The notes under the pieces are model-generated. The model worked only from the letters and a program-made list of their open reading frames with translations. It searched no databases and was not told the origin of the DNA. Shown one piece after another: positions 18,363-26,944 of a stretch of 64,000 nucleotides of DNA; the stretch's first letter is position 1; each line of letters opens with the position of its first letter. The stretch lies in the NCBI RefSeq assembly GCF_030316895.1, contig NZ_JASZYV010000005.1, positions 124,001-188,000 on the forward strand, given 5' to 3'. The stretch is from Variovorax dokdonensis. GTDB lineage: Bacteria > Pseudomonadota > Gammaproteobacteria > Burkholderiales > Burkholderiaceae_C. Made by a program: the position numbers and the translations under genes.

Positions 18363-19483
18363 TATTGCTTTTGCGCTGCGCCGCCGGCGGCGCCCTGGGA
18401 CACAGCGTCGCCGACGCTGTCGTCGACCAGCAATTGCCCGTCTGGGCCCCAGGCTCTCTCGCGCAGCAGCTTGCCCTTGACGCTGTAGACCGACTCGGCC
18501 ACCACCGCGCCCTGGGCATCGAAGCGCTGGTGCGTACCGGTCGGCAGCAGCGGTGCCTGCGGGGGCGCCAGGTAGTGCCCGCGAAAGGCCACCTGGCCGC
18601 TCTGGAGGTACTCGACCACCTCCGCCGTGCGCACGCTTCCCTGCCGCTGATAGCGCGTCGTCTTGCGCGGCCCGCCGGTTTCGGCAAAGTAGAAGTCATC
18701 GCGCAAGGGTTCGCCGGTCTCGTTCCAAGCCTGCTCGCGCACGAGCAGATCGCCGGAAGAGAACTCCCGGAAGCTCATGCGTTGGGAGCGACCCCGTTCG
18801 ACCACGTAGACCGTTTCGCTCCGGCGCGAGCCATCGGAGGCGTACTGGCGCTCGATGCGCTGGTTGCCGATCAAGTCTTCCTGCGTGGCGACGATGCCGT
18901 TGTCGTAGAAGCTCTCCGAGCGCAGCCGCCGCCCGTTGAGATGCGTGATGCGCGAGCGGCGCACTTCATGTTCATCGAACAGGTCCACCGTGGCAGCGCC
19001 GCTGCTGTTGAACCCGCAAAGGCGCGCATCGTCCACGACGGGCAGAAGCAGCGGCTTGTCGGCGCAGCGCAGCATCGAAAGGCTGCCGCGAGCGGTGAAT
19101 TCGGCCACGGCTCGGTCGCCACCGGTACCCGTGCTGAAGGCCACCCTGCGCAGGCCTCCGTCCGGATAGAAAAGGCGCGACAAACCGAGTTGATGGCCGC
19201 CGTCGAAGTTGGCGTCGCGGGTCACCTTGCCGGTGGCGCTGTTGCGGCACAGCAGCCGACCACTGGTGCCTTGCATGGCCGCGGGCGAGGTGGAGTCGAT
19301 CGGCTTTCCCTCGAGTTCGCAGCGGTCTGCGGAGGTAGGTTGCGCCGAGGCGTCGGTCGACCCGAAAAGCGCTGTCGACCCGGCCAGTACGACCATGATC
19401 CCAGCGGCCACGTGGCACGCCCCGCCCATCGCAACCTGCCTGTCTGCGGGTCGCAGAGGGGAGGGAAGGAAGCGGCTGAACAT
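18362..19483 (-). CDS. Secreted YwqK/MORN-like repeat protein
   Basis: The protein has about 373 residues from ATG 19483 (MFSRFLPSPLRPADRQVAMG). A hydrophobic export segment (HVAAGIMVVLAGSTALFG) ends near DASAQ. The rest is a run of short units such as LSRLFYPDGGLRR, RSESFYDNGIVATQED and VVEYLQSGQVAFRGHY. These match the YwqK-type MORN-variant repeats often labelled antitoxin components. With a signal peptide and no toxin gene nearby, that label is not informative. Longer in-frame starts exist upstream but read through poor coding sequence. Function is unknown; a surface role is possible. Confidence 0.7.
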   Translation of the reverse strand: MFSRFLPSPLRPADRQVAMGGACHVAAGIMVVLAGSTALFGSTDASAQPTSADRCELEGKPIDSTSPAAMQGTSGRLLCRNSATGKVTRDANFDGGHQLGLSRLFYPDGGLRRVAFSTGTGGDRAVAEFTARGSLSMLRCADKPLLLPVVDDARLCGFNSSGAATVDLFDEHEVRRSRITHLNGRRLRSESFYDNGIVATQEDLIGNQRIERQYASDGSRRSETVYVVERGRSQRMSFREFSSGDLLVREQAWNETGEPLRDDFYFAETGGPRKTTRYQRQGSVRTAEVVEYLQSGQVAFRGHYLAPPQAPLLPTGTHQRFDAQGAVVAESVYSVKGKLLRERAWGPDGQLLVDDSVGDAVSQGAAGGAAQKQ

Positions 19484-19554
19484 GTATGAATTCGTGTCGT
19501 CTGCTGGATATTGTGTACTCGTTCCGCTTTCTTGGGGATGGATAATCGACCTTG

Positions 19555-19914
19555 ATGAATGCCCTTCGACGTCTCCCGCAGCTTGGCCGCCTGATGCTGC
19601 TGTGGTTTGCGTTGTCGTTGGGCGTGGCCGTCGCGTCGCCACTGGTCCATCCGCAAGCGCTGGAACTCGTCTGTTCCAGCGCCGGCGCGATCAAGGTCAT
19701 GGTCAAGACCGACGATGGCGCCCGCCAGCTCGGCGCCAGCCATATCGACTGCCCCTTGTGTGCCCTGACTGGCGCACCGCCGCCCCCGGCGCCGGTCGTT
19801 CATGTCGAACATGCCCAGCCACTTGGGCATGTGCTGCAGTCCATTCCCGCGGCGCACCATCCGGCGGCAACGGCTGCCCCCTTGCCGCCGCGCGGACCCC
19901 CAGCCTTCGCCTGA
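19555..19914 (+). CDS. DUF2946-family secreted protein
   Basis: The protein has 119 residues from ATG 19555. The N-terminus is a signal peptide or membrane anchor (LGRLMLLWFALSLGVAVA). The motif HIDCPLC near residue 63 and the His/Pro-rich tail (VVHVEHAQPLGHV, AAHHPAATAA) suit DUF2946, whose members commonly lie beside periplasmic copper proteins. The YcnI-PCuAC fusion starts 134 bases downstream on the same strand. A hairpin made of two GCCGGC blocks (within 19942-19957) sits in that gap. A metal-binding periplasmic role is inferred from the Cys/His content and neighbour. Confidence 0.72.
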   Translation: MNALRRLPQLGRLMLLWFALSLGVAVASPLVHPQALELVCSSAGAIKVMVKTDDGARQLGASHIDCPLCALTGAPPPPAPVVHVEHAQPLGHVLQSIPAAHHPAATAAPLPPRGPPAFA

Positions 19915-20048
19915 TTCACTTCGAGTCCCGTGATGTGCATGCCGGCGGATGCCGGCTTCGAGCACAGCGCGCCCGCCCCCAATCGAAATCCGAGGCCTAC
20001 ATGGGCCTGGGCGTGGACCTTTGAACCCATCTTCTGCAGGAGCAACAC

Positions 20049-21002
20049 ATGAACAAGCATTCACCCTTCCTCGTCCCCGTCGCCCGAAGCCTGGGCGCCG
20101 CAACCGTGCTCGTATGCGCCGCCGCCGGGGCCAGCGCACACGTCACCCTGGCCCGTCAGACGGCCAGTGCCGGCTCGGATTTCGATGCGGCCTTTCGCGT
20201 CGGCCATGCGTGCAAGGGCGCCGCAGCCACCACAGGCGTCACCGTTCGCGTGCCAGAAGGGTTCACGGTCCTGGCGCCCCAGCCGCGCGCCGGCTGGAGC
20301 GTCAACACCAACGGCAACGAGGTGAGCTGGAAGGCCGACAGTGCCGACAAGGCCGTGCCGTCCAGCGAGAAGACGCAGTTCGTCCTGCGCGGGCGCGTCG
20401 GCGCGAAGCCCGGCACGTTGTGGTTCAAGGTGCTGCAGACCTGCGATGCCGGCAGTGCAAACTGGGCCATGGTGCCTGCCAGCGATGCCGACAAGCCCGA
20501 GTTCCCGGCTGCCCGGCTGGATGTCGTGACGGGTGCCGTCGCTCCGGTGGAAGTCAGCGGCGCCTGGGTGCGCCGTGCCGTGCCGGGGCAAAGCGGCACA
20601 GGCGCGTTCATGACGCTCAAGTCCGACAGCACGTTGCGGCTCGTCGGCGCATCGACGCCTCTGGCCGGCGTTGCCGAGGTGCATGAGATGAAGATGGAAG
20701 GCGACACGATGAAGATGCGCCAGCTCGACAAGGGACTGGAGCTTCCTGCGGGACAGTCGGTGGAGCTCAAGCCGGGCGGCTATCACCTCATGCTGATGGA
20801 CCTGAAGCAGGAGATTGCGGCCGGCAGCAGCGTGCCGCTTCAATTGAAGTTCGAAGACGCTCAGGGCAAGTCGAGTGTGCTCAGCTTGCACCTGACAGCG
20901 GCGTTGGCGCCAGCGGGCCAGGCGCATGCGCACGGTGATCAGGCCGGTGCGATGTCGGGCATGGCGGACGACAAGGCGCACCAGCATCCGCACAAGCACT
21001 GA
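20049..21002 (+). CDS. YcnI (DUF1775)-PCu(A)C fusion, periplasmic copper chaperone
   Basis: The 317-residue protein has a signal peptide ending at ASAH, so the mature chain would begin with the His expected of YcnI copper sites (HVTLARQTASAG). Residues about 31-170 form the DUF1775/YcnI domain. Residues about 175-290 form a PCu(A)C domain with its copper motif: HEMKMEGDTMKM, then GGYHLMLMD. The C-terminus is His/Met-rich (HAHGDQAGAMSGMADDKAHQ). Both domains bind copper in characterised proteins and usually occur as separate neighbours. It probably delivers copper to cytochrome oxidase or other periplasmic cuproproteins. Confidence 0.88.
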   Translation: MNKHSPFLVPVARSLGAATVLVCAAAGASAHVTLARQTASAGSDFDAAFRVGHACKGAAATTGVTVRVPEGFTVLAPQPRAGWSVNTNGNEVSWKADSADKAVPSSEKTQFVLRGRVGAKPGTLWFKVLQTCDAGSANWAMVPASDADKPEFPAARLDVVTGAVAPVEVSGAWVRRAVPGQSGTGAFMTLKSDSTLRLVGASTPLAGVAEVHEMKMEGDTMKMRQLDKGLELPAGQSVELKPGGYHLMLMDLKQEIAAGSSVPLQLKFEDAQGKSSVLSLHLTAALAPAGQAHAHGDQAGAMSGMADDKAHQHPHKH

Positions 21003-21062
21003 AAGGTCTGATGCGGGGCCGGTATAAGCTGGGGCATCAACATCCAACTTGGGAGATGAATG

Positions 21063-21770
21063 ATGAGTGAGAAGCCATCCTTCTTTTTCGACCAGTTCGT
21101 CCCCGGCTTCGACTTTCTGAAGAACCTGGCGAATGGTGCGGCGGCTGGCATGCCGGGGGTCAAGACCGCCATGCCTGGCATCGCCACGCCACCGGGCTTG
21201 TCGAGCTGGGTGGCGCCCACGCTCAGCGTCGAGGAAGTGGAAAAGCGCATCCACGAGATGAAGGCGGTCCAGTTCTGGCTCGAACAGAATCTTCACGCGC
21301 TCAAGGCCACCATCCAGGCGTTGGAAGTGCAGAAGATGACGTTGTCCACCCTGCGCGGAATGAACCTGCAAATGGACGACCTTGCCAAGGCATTCACCGC
21401 TGGCGTGGCCTCGCCGGCCGCGGCAGAGACGGCACAGGAGAAGAAGGCCGAAGCCTCGCGCCGGCCGTCGGCGCCGGGCGCTTCCGATACCGACGGCCAA
21501 GGCATGGGCGCGGAGCGTCCCACGACGGGTGCGGGCGTCGTCGACCCCATGAAGCTATGGGGCGCGCTGGCCGAACAGTTCCAGCAGATCGCAGCCACGG
21601 CATTGCAGGAGGCTTCGAACCTCAAGATGCCCAGCATGCCGGACACATCTGCTGCGCCGAAAGCGGCGGCTCCAAAAGCCGTGGCCGCAAAGAAGCGGAC
21701 CGTGTCGGTCAAAAAGCCGGCGAGCAAGAAGCCGGCGAAGTCGACAAAGACTCGTTCGACGTCGAGATAG
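21063..21770 (+). CDS. phaM: PhaM-family polyhydroxyalkanoate granule protein
   Basis: The protein has 235 residues from ATG 21063, with GGAG at 21052-21055; ATG 21060 is the alternative. The N-terminal part (FFFDQFVPGFDFLKNLA, then VEEVEKRIHEMKAVQFWLEQ) matches PhaM, which activates PHA synthase and links granules to the nucleoid. The C-terminal tail is Lys/Ala/Pro-rich (KKRTVSVKKPASKKPAKSTK), histone-H1-like, as expected for DNA binding. It stands alone ahead of the FIST gene. Family assignment is good; the phaC partner is not in the window. Confidence 0.85.
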   Translation: MSEKPSFFFDQFVPGFDFLKNLANGAAAGMPGVKTAMPGIATPPGLSSWVAPTLSVEEVEKRIHEMKAVQFWLEQNLHALKATIQALEVQKMTLSTLRGMNLQMDDLAKAFTAGVASPAAAETAQEKKAEASRRPSAPGASDTDGQGMGAERPTTGAGVVDPMKLWGALAEQFQQIAATALQEASNLKMPSMPDTSAAPKAAAPKAVAAKKRTVSVKKPASKKPAKSTKTRSTSR

Positions 21771-21828
21771 CCGCAAGTGCTGTAATCGGGGTTGCTGTTG
21801 AGGCCTGCTGCCTCTTCGGCCCTGCGAC

Positions 21829-23109
21829 ATGAAGCTTTTTCCATCCGGCCACGCCACCCATCCGCAATGGCGGACTGCGGCTGACCTCGTGCTGGCGCAA
21901 TTGCGCGGGCAGATGGCGCAGCCCGATTACGCGTCTGCGCCCAGCTTGGGCTTGTTGTATGTCACCGATCTGTTCGCCGAGGACGGCGGCCGCATCCTCG
22001 ACTACCTGAACGAATCCCTGCCATCAGTGAGCAACTGGTCAGGCACGGTAGGCATCGGCATCTCGGCGCACAACGCCGAATACTTCGACGAGCCCGCCAT
22101 CGCCGTCATGCTGTGCGACCTGCCCGCCGACCAATACCGCGTGTTTTCCGGCCTCGCTCCGTTGCCGCCGGTCGATGCCATGGGGGCGCCGACCGAGTAC
22201 CAGCATGCGGCGCTGGTGCACGCCGATCCGTCGACCCATGATCTGCCCGATCTCGTGGCTGACCTGGCCGCGCGGACCACGACGGGCTACCTGTTTGGCG
22301 GCCTGTCCTCCGGGCGCGGCGCGACCTATCAGTTCGCGATCGGCGGGCAGGCTGCCCGATCGGCCGAAGATGTGGAGCGCTCTAGCGGCGTGCTGTCAGG
22401 AGGCCTCTCCGGCGTTGCATTTGGCGAGAGCATTCGGCTGGTGTCGCGCGTGACTCAAGGTTGTCATCCCATTTCGCGGGAGCGCGCCATTACCGAGTCC
22501 GAGGACAACCTGCTGATCACGCTGGATGGCGAGCCTGCCCTTGACGTGCTGCTGTCCGAACTGGGCGTGAGCCTCGACCATCCGCAGGAGGCCATCGATG
22601 CGGTGCGCGCCACCCTGGTGGGCCTGGCCAGTGCCGGCGCCGATGGCTTGCGACGCACCGGCGACCTCGGGGCTGACGTGCGCGTGCGGCACATCATCGG
22701 CCTCGACCCGAATCGCCGCGCGGTGGCGATTGCCGACCATCCCGAAGCCGGGATGCGCATGACCTTCGTGCGGCGCGACCCGCAGGCTGCACGGGCCGAT
22801 CTGACCCGCATCTGCGCCGAGATCCGCGAGGAGCTGGAGCCAGAAGAGCAGTCGCTGGAAGTGGCCACTGCCATGGCCGCGGGCGAAGCCGAGGCGAGGA
22901 TGCATCCCGCGCGACGCATGGCCGGCGCCATCTATGTGAGTTGTTCGGGTCGCGGAGGTGCCCATTTCGGGGCGCCTGGCGCTGAACTTCAGATCGTCCG
23001 GCACGCGCTCGGCGACGTGCCGCTGGTGGGCTTCTTCGCCGGTGGCGAGATCGCCCGGCATCATCTCTACGGCTACACGGGTGTTCTGACGGTCTTCGCG
23101 TCCGATTGA
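21829..23109 (+). CDS. FIST N/C sensory-domain protein
   Basis: The 426-residue soluble protein consists of FIST N (residues about 20-220) and FIST C (about 230-400). Markers are LGLLYVTDLFAEDG, YLFGGLSSGRG, VLSGGLSGVAFGESIRLVSR, and near the C-terminus YVSCSGRG with VPLVGFFAGGEIA. FIST domains are proposed small-ligand sensors and are usually fused to or beside kinases or methyl-accepting proteins. No such partner is near; the gene converges on a helix-turn-helix regulator gene. Its ligand and output are unknown. Confidence 0.85.
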   Translation: MKLFPSGHATHPQWRTAADLVLAQLRGQMAQPDYASAPSLGLLYVTDLFAEDGGRILDYLNESLPSVSNWSGTVGIGISAHNAEYFDEPAIAVMLCDLPADQYRVFSGLAPLPPVDAMGAPTEYQHAALVHADPSTHDLPDLVADLAARTTTGYLFGGLSSGRGATYQFAIGGQAARSAEDVERSSGVLSGGLSGVAFGESIRLVSRVTQGCHPISRERAITESEDNLLITLDGEPALDVLLSELGVSLDHPQEAIDAVRATLVGLASAGADGLRRTGDLGADVRVRHIIGLDPNRRAVAIADHPEAGMRMTFVRRDPQAARADLTRICAEIREELEPEEQSLEVATAMAAGEAEARMHPARRMAGAIYVSCSGRGGAHFGAPGAELQIVRHALGDVPLVGFFAGGEIARHHLYGYTGVLTVFASD

Positions 23110-23133
23110 CGCGCACGCGTTCGGAGGACGCCT

Positions 23134-23868
23134 TCAGGCGCGGCGCAACTGCGCGAATGCCTCGAATTCCCAGCTTCGCATGCCCAGCAGCAGGGTGTAG
23201 CCCTCTCGGTCGCGCTGGGCGAGGCGCTGGTCCGCCTGGTGTTGTTGGGCGAAGTCCTGTGCGACGCGCTGCAATCGTTCCAGAAAAGAGGGCGCGAGCG
23301 CTCGGCTGATCTCGCCATGCACCAGCAGGAGGCCTTCAGCCGGCCGGTCGAAGCCGCCGGAGTAGTAGTCCAGGACCACATGTTCCCGGAAGAACTCCAT
23401 GACCGGGCCATGCGGGCGCCAGCGAAAGGTCTTGGCCAGTTTGAGTCGATATCGATTGAGCGGCCGCAATTCGATGATGCCGATGCGGTCGAGTTGAACC
23501 ATGGCGCCGATGCATTCGGGTTCGCTGATGCGGTAGGCGCCGGTGATCTGCTCCACCGTCCATTGGCTGAGCACGCAGATGGCGCAAAGCAGGAGCTTCT
23601 TGTCGCGCACCACGGCGCGCTCCTGCTCGAGTGTCAGCTCCTTGAGCAGCGGCTGCGCCTCGGCCACGCGCCGGGACAGTTCGGCGAAGTCGATCTTTAG
23701 CGCGCGACAGATCGCGTCGACTCGCGACAGCGGCATGTCACCCTTGGCCAGCATGCGCTTGATGCTGGATTCGGCCATGCCGAGCTGGCGGGCCAGGTCG
23801 GCATAGGTCATGTGAGCGGTTTTGAGCTCGCTCTTCAGGGCTTGGATCAGATCGGCGGTGGTGCTCAA
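23134..23868 (-). CDS. XRE-type helix-turn-helix transcriptional regulator
   Basis: The 244-residue protein has an N-terminal Cro/C1-type helix-turn-helix at residues about 18-62 (MTYADLARQLGMAESSIKRM). The remaining 180 residues contain a predicted second winged-helix-like part (LCAICVLSQWTVEQITGAYR) and an effector-like C-terminus without recognised motifs. It is divergent from the ceramidase-like gene, and the 137-base spacer holds two TATCGAA repeats (23892-23898 and 23938-23944), candidate half-sites. Target genes are unknown. Confidence 0.8.
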   Translation of the reverse strand: MSTTADLIQALKSELKTAHMTYADLARQLGMAESSIKRMLAKGDMPLSRVDAICRALKIDFAELSRRVAEAQPLLKELTLEQERAVVRDKKLLLCAICVLSQWTVEQITGAYRISEPECIGAMVQLDRIGIIELRPLNRYRLKLAKTFRWRPHGPVMEFFREHVVLDYYSGGFDRPAEGLLLVHGEISRALAPSFLERLQRVAQDFAQQHQADQRLAQRDREGYTLLLGMRSWEFEAFAQLRRA

Positions 23869-24005
23869 AATGTGTCTCCCTCGAAAGTTGGTATCGAAAA
23901 ATAATACTCAAAGTCCAGCTGCGTGCCAACGTATTGATATCGAATGCTTTAAAGGGAGGCCAGACCTAGATTCGCCGTCCATCGCCGAACCCAAAGGATC
24001 TGACC

Positions 24006-24908
24006 ATGAATCCCAGCGCCTCGACACCCGCTTCCAGCAAGCCGCGCCACCTGGGCAGCCTCACTCGGCGAGAGGCCGCGCTGGCGGCGGGTGGTGCCGT
24101 TTTGCTGCTCGCAGCTTTTATCCTGCCCTCTTCCTGGAGTGAGCTGCACCAAGTTTCGAGCCACTTCGCCGACGGCCGCGCCTGGGCCAGTCTGCCCAAT
24201 GCGCTGGATGTCCTGAGCAACTTGCCGTTTCTCATCCTTGGCGTTCGGGGGCTGCAGCAGCTGCATCGTCTGGAGCGAGCGCACGAGATCCGGCCGAACG
24301 GTCGACCTGCCGGCTTCGCACTGCATGAGGAGCTGCCAGCCAATGCTCTGGACTGTGCGTGGCTGTTCTTCGGCGGGTTGATTCTGACCGCCGCCGCCTC
24401 GGCCTTCTATCACCTGCAGCCCGACGACACGCTCAGGTTGGCGGGCGACCGGGCGGCGATGGCGGTGGCGTTCGCGGGATTGCTGGGATTGGCGGTCTGC
24501 AACAGGGTGAGCGTGCGCGCCGGCTGGCCCACGGCCTGGATGGTTCTGGCAACAGGGCTGCTGTCGGTCGCCATCTCGCAGGACAGCGGCAACCTCATGC
24601 CCTGGGCGGTCATTCAGTTCGGCGGCATGGCGATGACGCTTGCGATGGCGTTCCTGTCTGCGCTGCCTTGCCGCCACGCGCCGGGCTTGCGTTTGCGGCT
24701 CGGGTGGGTGATCGCCTTGTACGCCCTGGCCAAGGCGTGCGAAATGGCGGATGCGGCTGTCTATGAAGCAACGCGCCATCTCATCTCCGGCCACTCGCTG
24801 AAGCACGTCCTCGCCGCCTTCGCCGCGTTGCCAGTGCTGTGGGCGGTGCGCGAATTGCACCAGGGCCGCCTCGGGCACAATCAAATCCGTTCGGTTGTCC
24901 CCGCTTGA
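24006..24908 (+). CDS. Alkaline ceramidase-like (CREST-type) integral membrane hydrolase
   Basis: The 300-residue protein has about seven predicted membrane helices. Pattern elements of the ceramidase/CREST superfamily are present: SAFYHLQPDD near residue 137, LAGDRAAMAVAF, and the C-terminal ISGHSLKHVLAA with two His near 262-266. These are the presumed metal ligands of membrane amide hydrolases. The substrate could be a ceramide-like or other lipid amide. The next gene, 71 bases downstream, carries a lipid acyltransferase, and a PAP2 phosphatase follows, which suggests membrane-lipid turnover. The substrate is inference only. Confidence 0.75.
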   Translation: MNPSASTPASSKPRHLGSLTRREAALAAGGAVLLLAAFILPSSWSELHQVSSHFADGRAWASLPNALDVLSNLPFLILGVRGLQQLHRLERAHEIRPNGRPAGFALHEELPANALDCAWLFFGGLILTAAASAFYHLQPDDTLRLAGDRAAMAVAFAGLLGLAVCNRVSVRAGWPTAWMVLATGLLSVAISQDSGNLMPWAVIQFGGMAMTLAMAFLSALPCRHAPGLRLRLGWVIALYALAKACEMADAAVYEATRHLISGHSLKHVLAAFAALPVLWAVRELHQGRLGHNQIRSVVPA

Positions 24909-24979
24909 ATCACGAACGGGCGGTCCGCGACATCGCCCCTTGCGAACCACCAAAGCCGGGCAACCCGGGAGGAACTTTC

Positions 24980-26944
24980 ATGGACGTGGCCAACCCCAGC
25001 CATCCGAACACCAGCGAGTCGGCAGCCGCCCCACACGGCCAATTTGCCCTGTTGCGCCAGCGCCGCTTCGCGCCGTTCTTCTGGACGCAGTTTGCCGGTG
25101 CTGCCAACGACAACCTGTTCAAGTTCGCCTTCACCGTCATGGTCACCTACCAGCTCCAGCTGGACTGGATGAAGCCGACCATGGCCGGCCTGGTGATCGG
25201 GGCGGTCTTCATCCTGCCCTTCTTGCTGTTCTCCGCCACGGCGGGCCAGATCACCGACAAGCACGACAAGACGCGGGTGATCCGCTTCGTCAAGAACCTC
25301 GAGATCCTCATCATGGTGCTGGCTGCCTGGGGCTTCGCGAGCTCCGACGCAGTGATATTGCTGGCCTGCGTCTTTCTGATGGGGCTGCACTCCACGATGT
25401 TCGGGCCGGTCAAGTTCGCCTACCTGCCCCAGGTGCTCCAGCCGCATGAACTGACGGGCGGCAACGGCATGGTCGAGATGGGCACCTTCGTTGCGATTCT
25501 TCTCGGCCAGGTTGCAGGGGGGCTGCTGATCGGGCTGCCTGGCATCGGACATGCGACCGTGGCGGCAGCTTGCCTGCTGGTGGCGCTGGTCGGCCGGGCC
25601 ACGGCGCAGGCCATTCCCTCCGCGCCGGCCACCGATCCGGGTTTGACCATCAACTGGAACCCCCTGACCGAGACGTGGAGAAACTTGCGCTTGGCACATG
25701 GCAACACGGTCGTCTTCCGGTCGTTGCTGGGCATTTCCTGGATGTGGTTCTTCGGCGCCGTGTTCCTGGCGCAGTTTCCTGCGTTCGCCAAGGAGGTGCT
25801 GCACGCCGACGCGCAGGTGGCATCGCTGCTGCTCGTCGTGTTCTCGGTGGGCATCGGAATCGGATCGCTGCTGTGCGAGACGCTCAGCCGCCGGCAGGTC
25901 GAAATCGGACTGGTGCCGCTCGGCGCGATCGGCATGAGCGTGTTTGCGGTGGACTTGTACTTTGCCTCGCGCGGCCTGCCGTCGTCGGCCCCGCTGGGGT
26001 TGGAGGCCTTCCTTGCGCGGCCGGCGCATTGGCGCGTCATGGCGGATCTGGCGTTGATGGCGATGTTCGCGGGGCTCTACAGCGTGCCGATGTATGCGCT
26101 GATCCAGTTGCGCAGTCCGGCAACGCACCGGGCCCGGATCATCGCGGCCAACAACATCCTTAACGCGTTGTTCATGATCGCCAGTTCTTTGCTGGTGGGC
26201 CTGTTGCTCCATCTCGGCTGCTCGATCCCGCAGGTGTTCCTGATCACGGGCATCGCCAATGCGGTGGTGGCGTTCGGCATCTTCATGCTGGTGCCCGAAT
26301 ACCTGCTGCGCTTCGTGGCGTGGATTCTTTCGAACCTGATCTACCGATTCGATGTTCGCGGCACGCAGCACATACCGAACGAAGGCGCAGCCCTGCTGGT
26401 GTGCAACCACGTCAGCTTTGTCGACGCCGTGCTGTTGATGGCGGCGAGTCCACGCCCGATCCGGTTCCTGATGGACCACCGCATCTTCCGCATGCCCGTG
26501 CTGGGGACGCTGTTCAGGCTGGCCAAGGCGATTCCGATTGCGCCGCAGAAAGAAGACGCGGCGGCATACGAACGGGCCTTCGAAGAGGCTGTACAGGTAC
26601 TCCGTGACGGCGACCTGCTTGCCATCTTCCCCGAGGGGGCGATCACCCGCGACGGCGAGCTTCAGCCCTTCAAGGCAGGCACGCGCAAGATCCTGGACAT
26701 CGCCGAAGCCGAGGGCATGAACGTACCGGTCGTGCCGATGGCGCTTTCGAACCTGTGGGGCTCGTTCTTCAGCCGGATCGAAGTGCGCGATGGCGACCGC
26801 GTGGCGATGGTGCGCCCGTTCCGGCGCGGCGTGTTCAGCCGGGTCGGCTTGACGGTCGGCAGCGCCATGTCTGCGTCCGAAGCCGGCCTCGAACGACTGC
26901 AATTGCGCGTCGGCGAATTGCTCGCGACCCTGCCGACACGATGA
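24980..26944 (+). CDS. Fused MFS lysophospholipid transporter and acyltransferase (LplT-PlsC type)
   Basis: The protein has 654 residues from ATG 24980, with GGGAGGAAC before it. Residues about 25-430 are a twelve-helix MFS transporter (FFWTQFAGAANDNLFKFAFT is typical of LplT-like proteins). Residues about 455-640 are a PlsC-type acyltransferase with the catalytic CNHVSFVD motif near residue 474 and FPEGAITRDG near 549. In E. coli, LplT and Aas act as separate proteins to flip and re-acylate lysophosphatidylethanolamine; here transport and acylation are on one chain, without the Aas acyl-ACP synthetase part. The PAP2 gene starts within its stop codon. Confidence 0.88.
   Translation: MDVANPSHPNTSESAAAPHGQFALLRQRRFAPFFWTQFAGAANDNLFKFAFTVMVTYQLQLDWMKPTMAGLVIGAVFILPFLLFSATAGQITDKHDKTRVIRFVKNLEILIMVLAAWGFASSDAVILLACVFLMGLHSTMFGPVKFAYLPQVLQPHELTGGNGMVEMGTFVAILLGQVAGGLLIGLPGIGHATVAAACLLVALVGRATAQAIPSAPATDPGLTINWNPLTETWRNLRLAHGNTVVFRSLLGISWMWFFGAVFLAQFPAFAKEVLHADAQVASLLLVVFSVGIGIGSLLCETLSRRQVEIGLVPLGAIGMSVFAVDLYFASRGLPSSAPLGLEAFLARPAHWRVMADLALMAMFAGLYSVPMYALIQLRSPATHRARIIAANNILNALFMIASSLLVGLLLHLGCSIPQVFLITGIANAVVAFGIFMLVPEYLLRFVAWILSNLIYRFDVRGTQHIPNEGAALLVCNHVSFVDAVLLMAASPRPIRFLMDHRIFRMPVLGTLFRLAKAIPIAPQKEDAAAYERAFEEAVQVLRDGDLLAIFPEGAITRDGELQPFKAGTRKILDIAEAEGMNVPVVPMALSNLWGSFFSRIEVRDGDRVAMVRPFRRGVFSRVGLTVGSAMSASEAGLERLQLRVGELLATLPTR

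Noticed and set aside
18362..19483. Toxin-antitoxin system based on the YwqK-like label
   Set aside because: The protein has a signal peptide and there is no toxin gene beside it; the antitoxin label comes from repeat naming only.
20061..21500. Long minus-strand frame opposite the YcnI-PCuAC and phaM genes
   Set aside because: It runs across two well-supported plus-strand genes with normal starts and family matches; no domain is visible.
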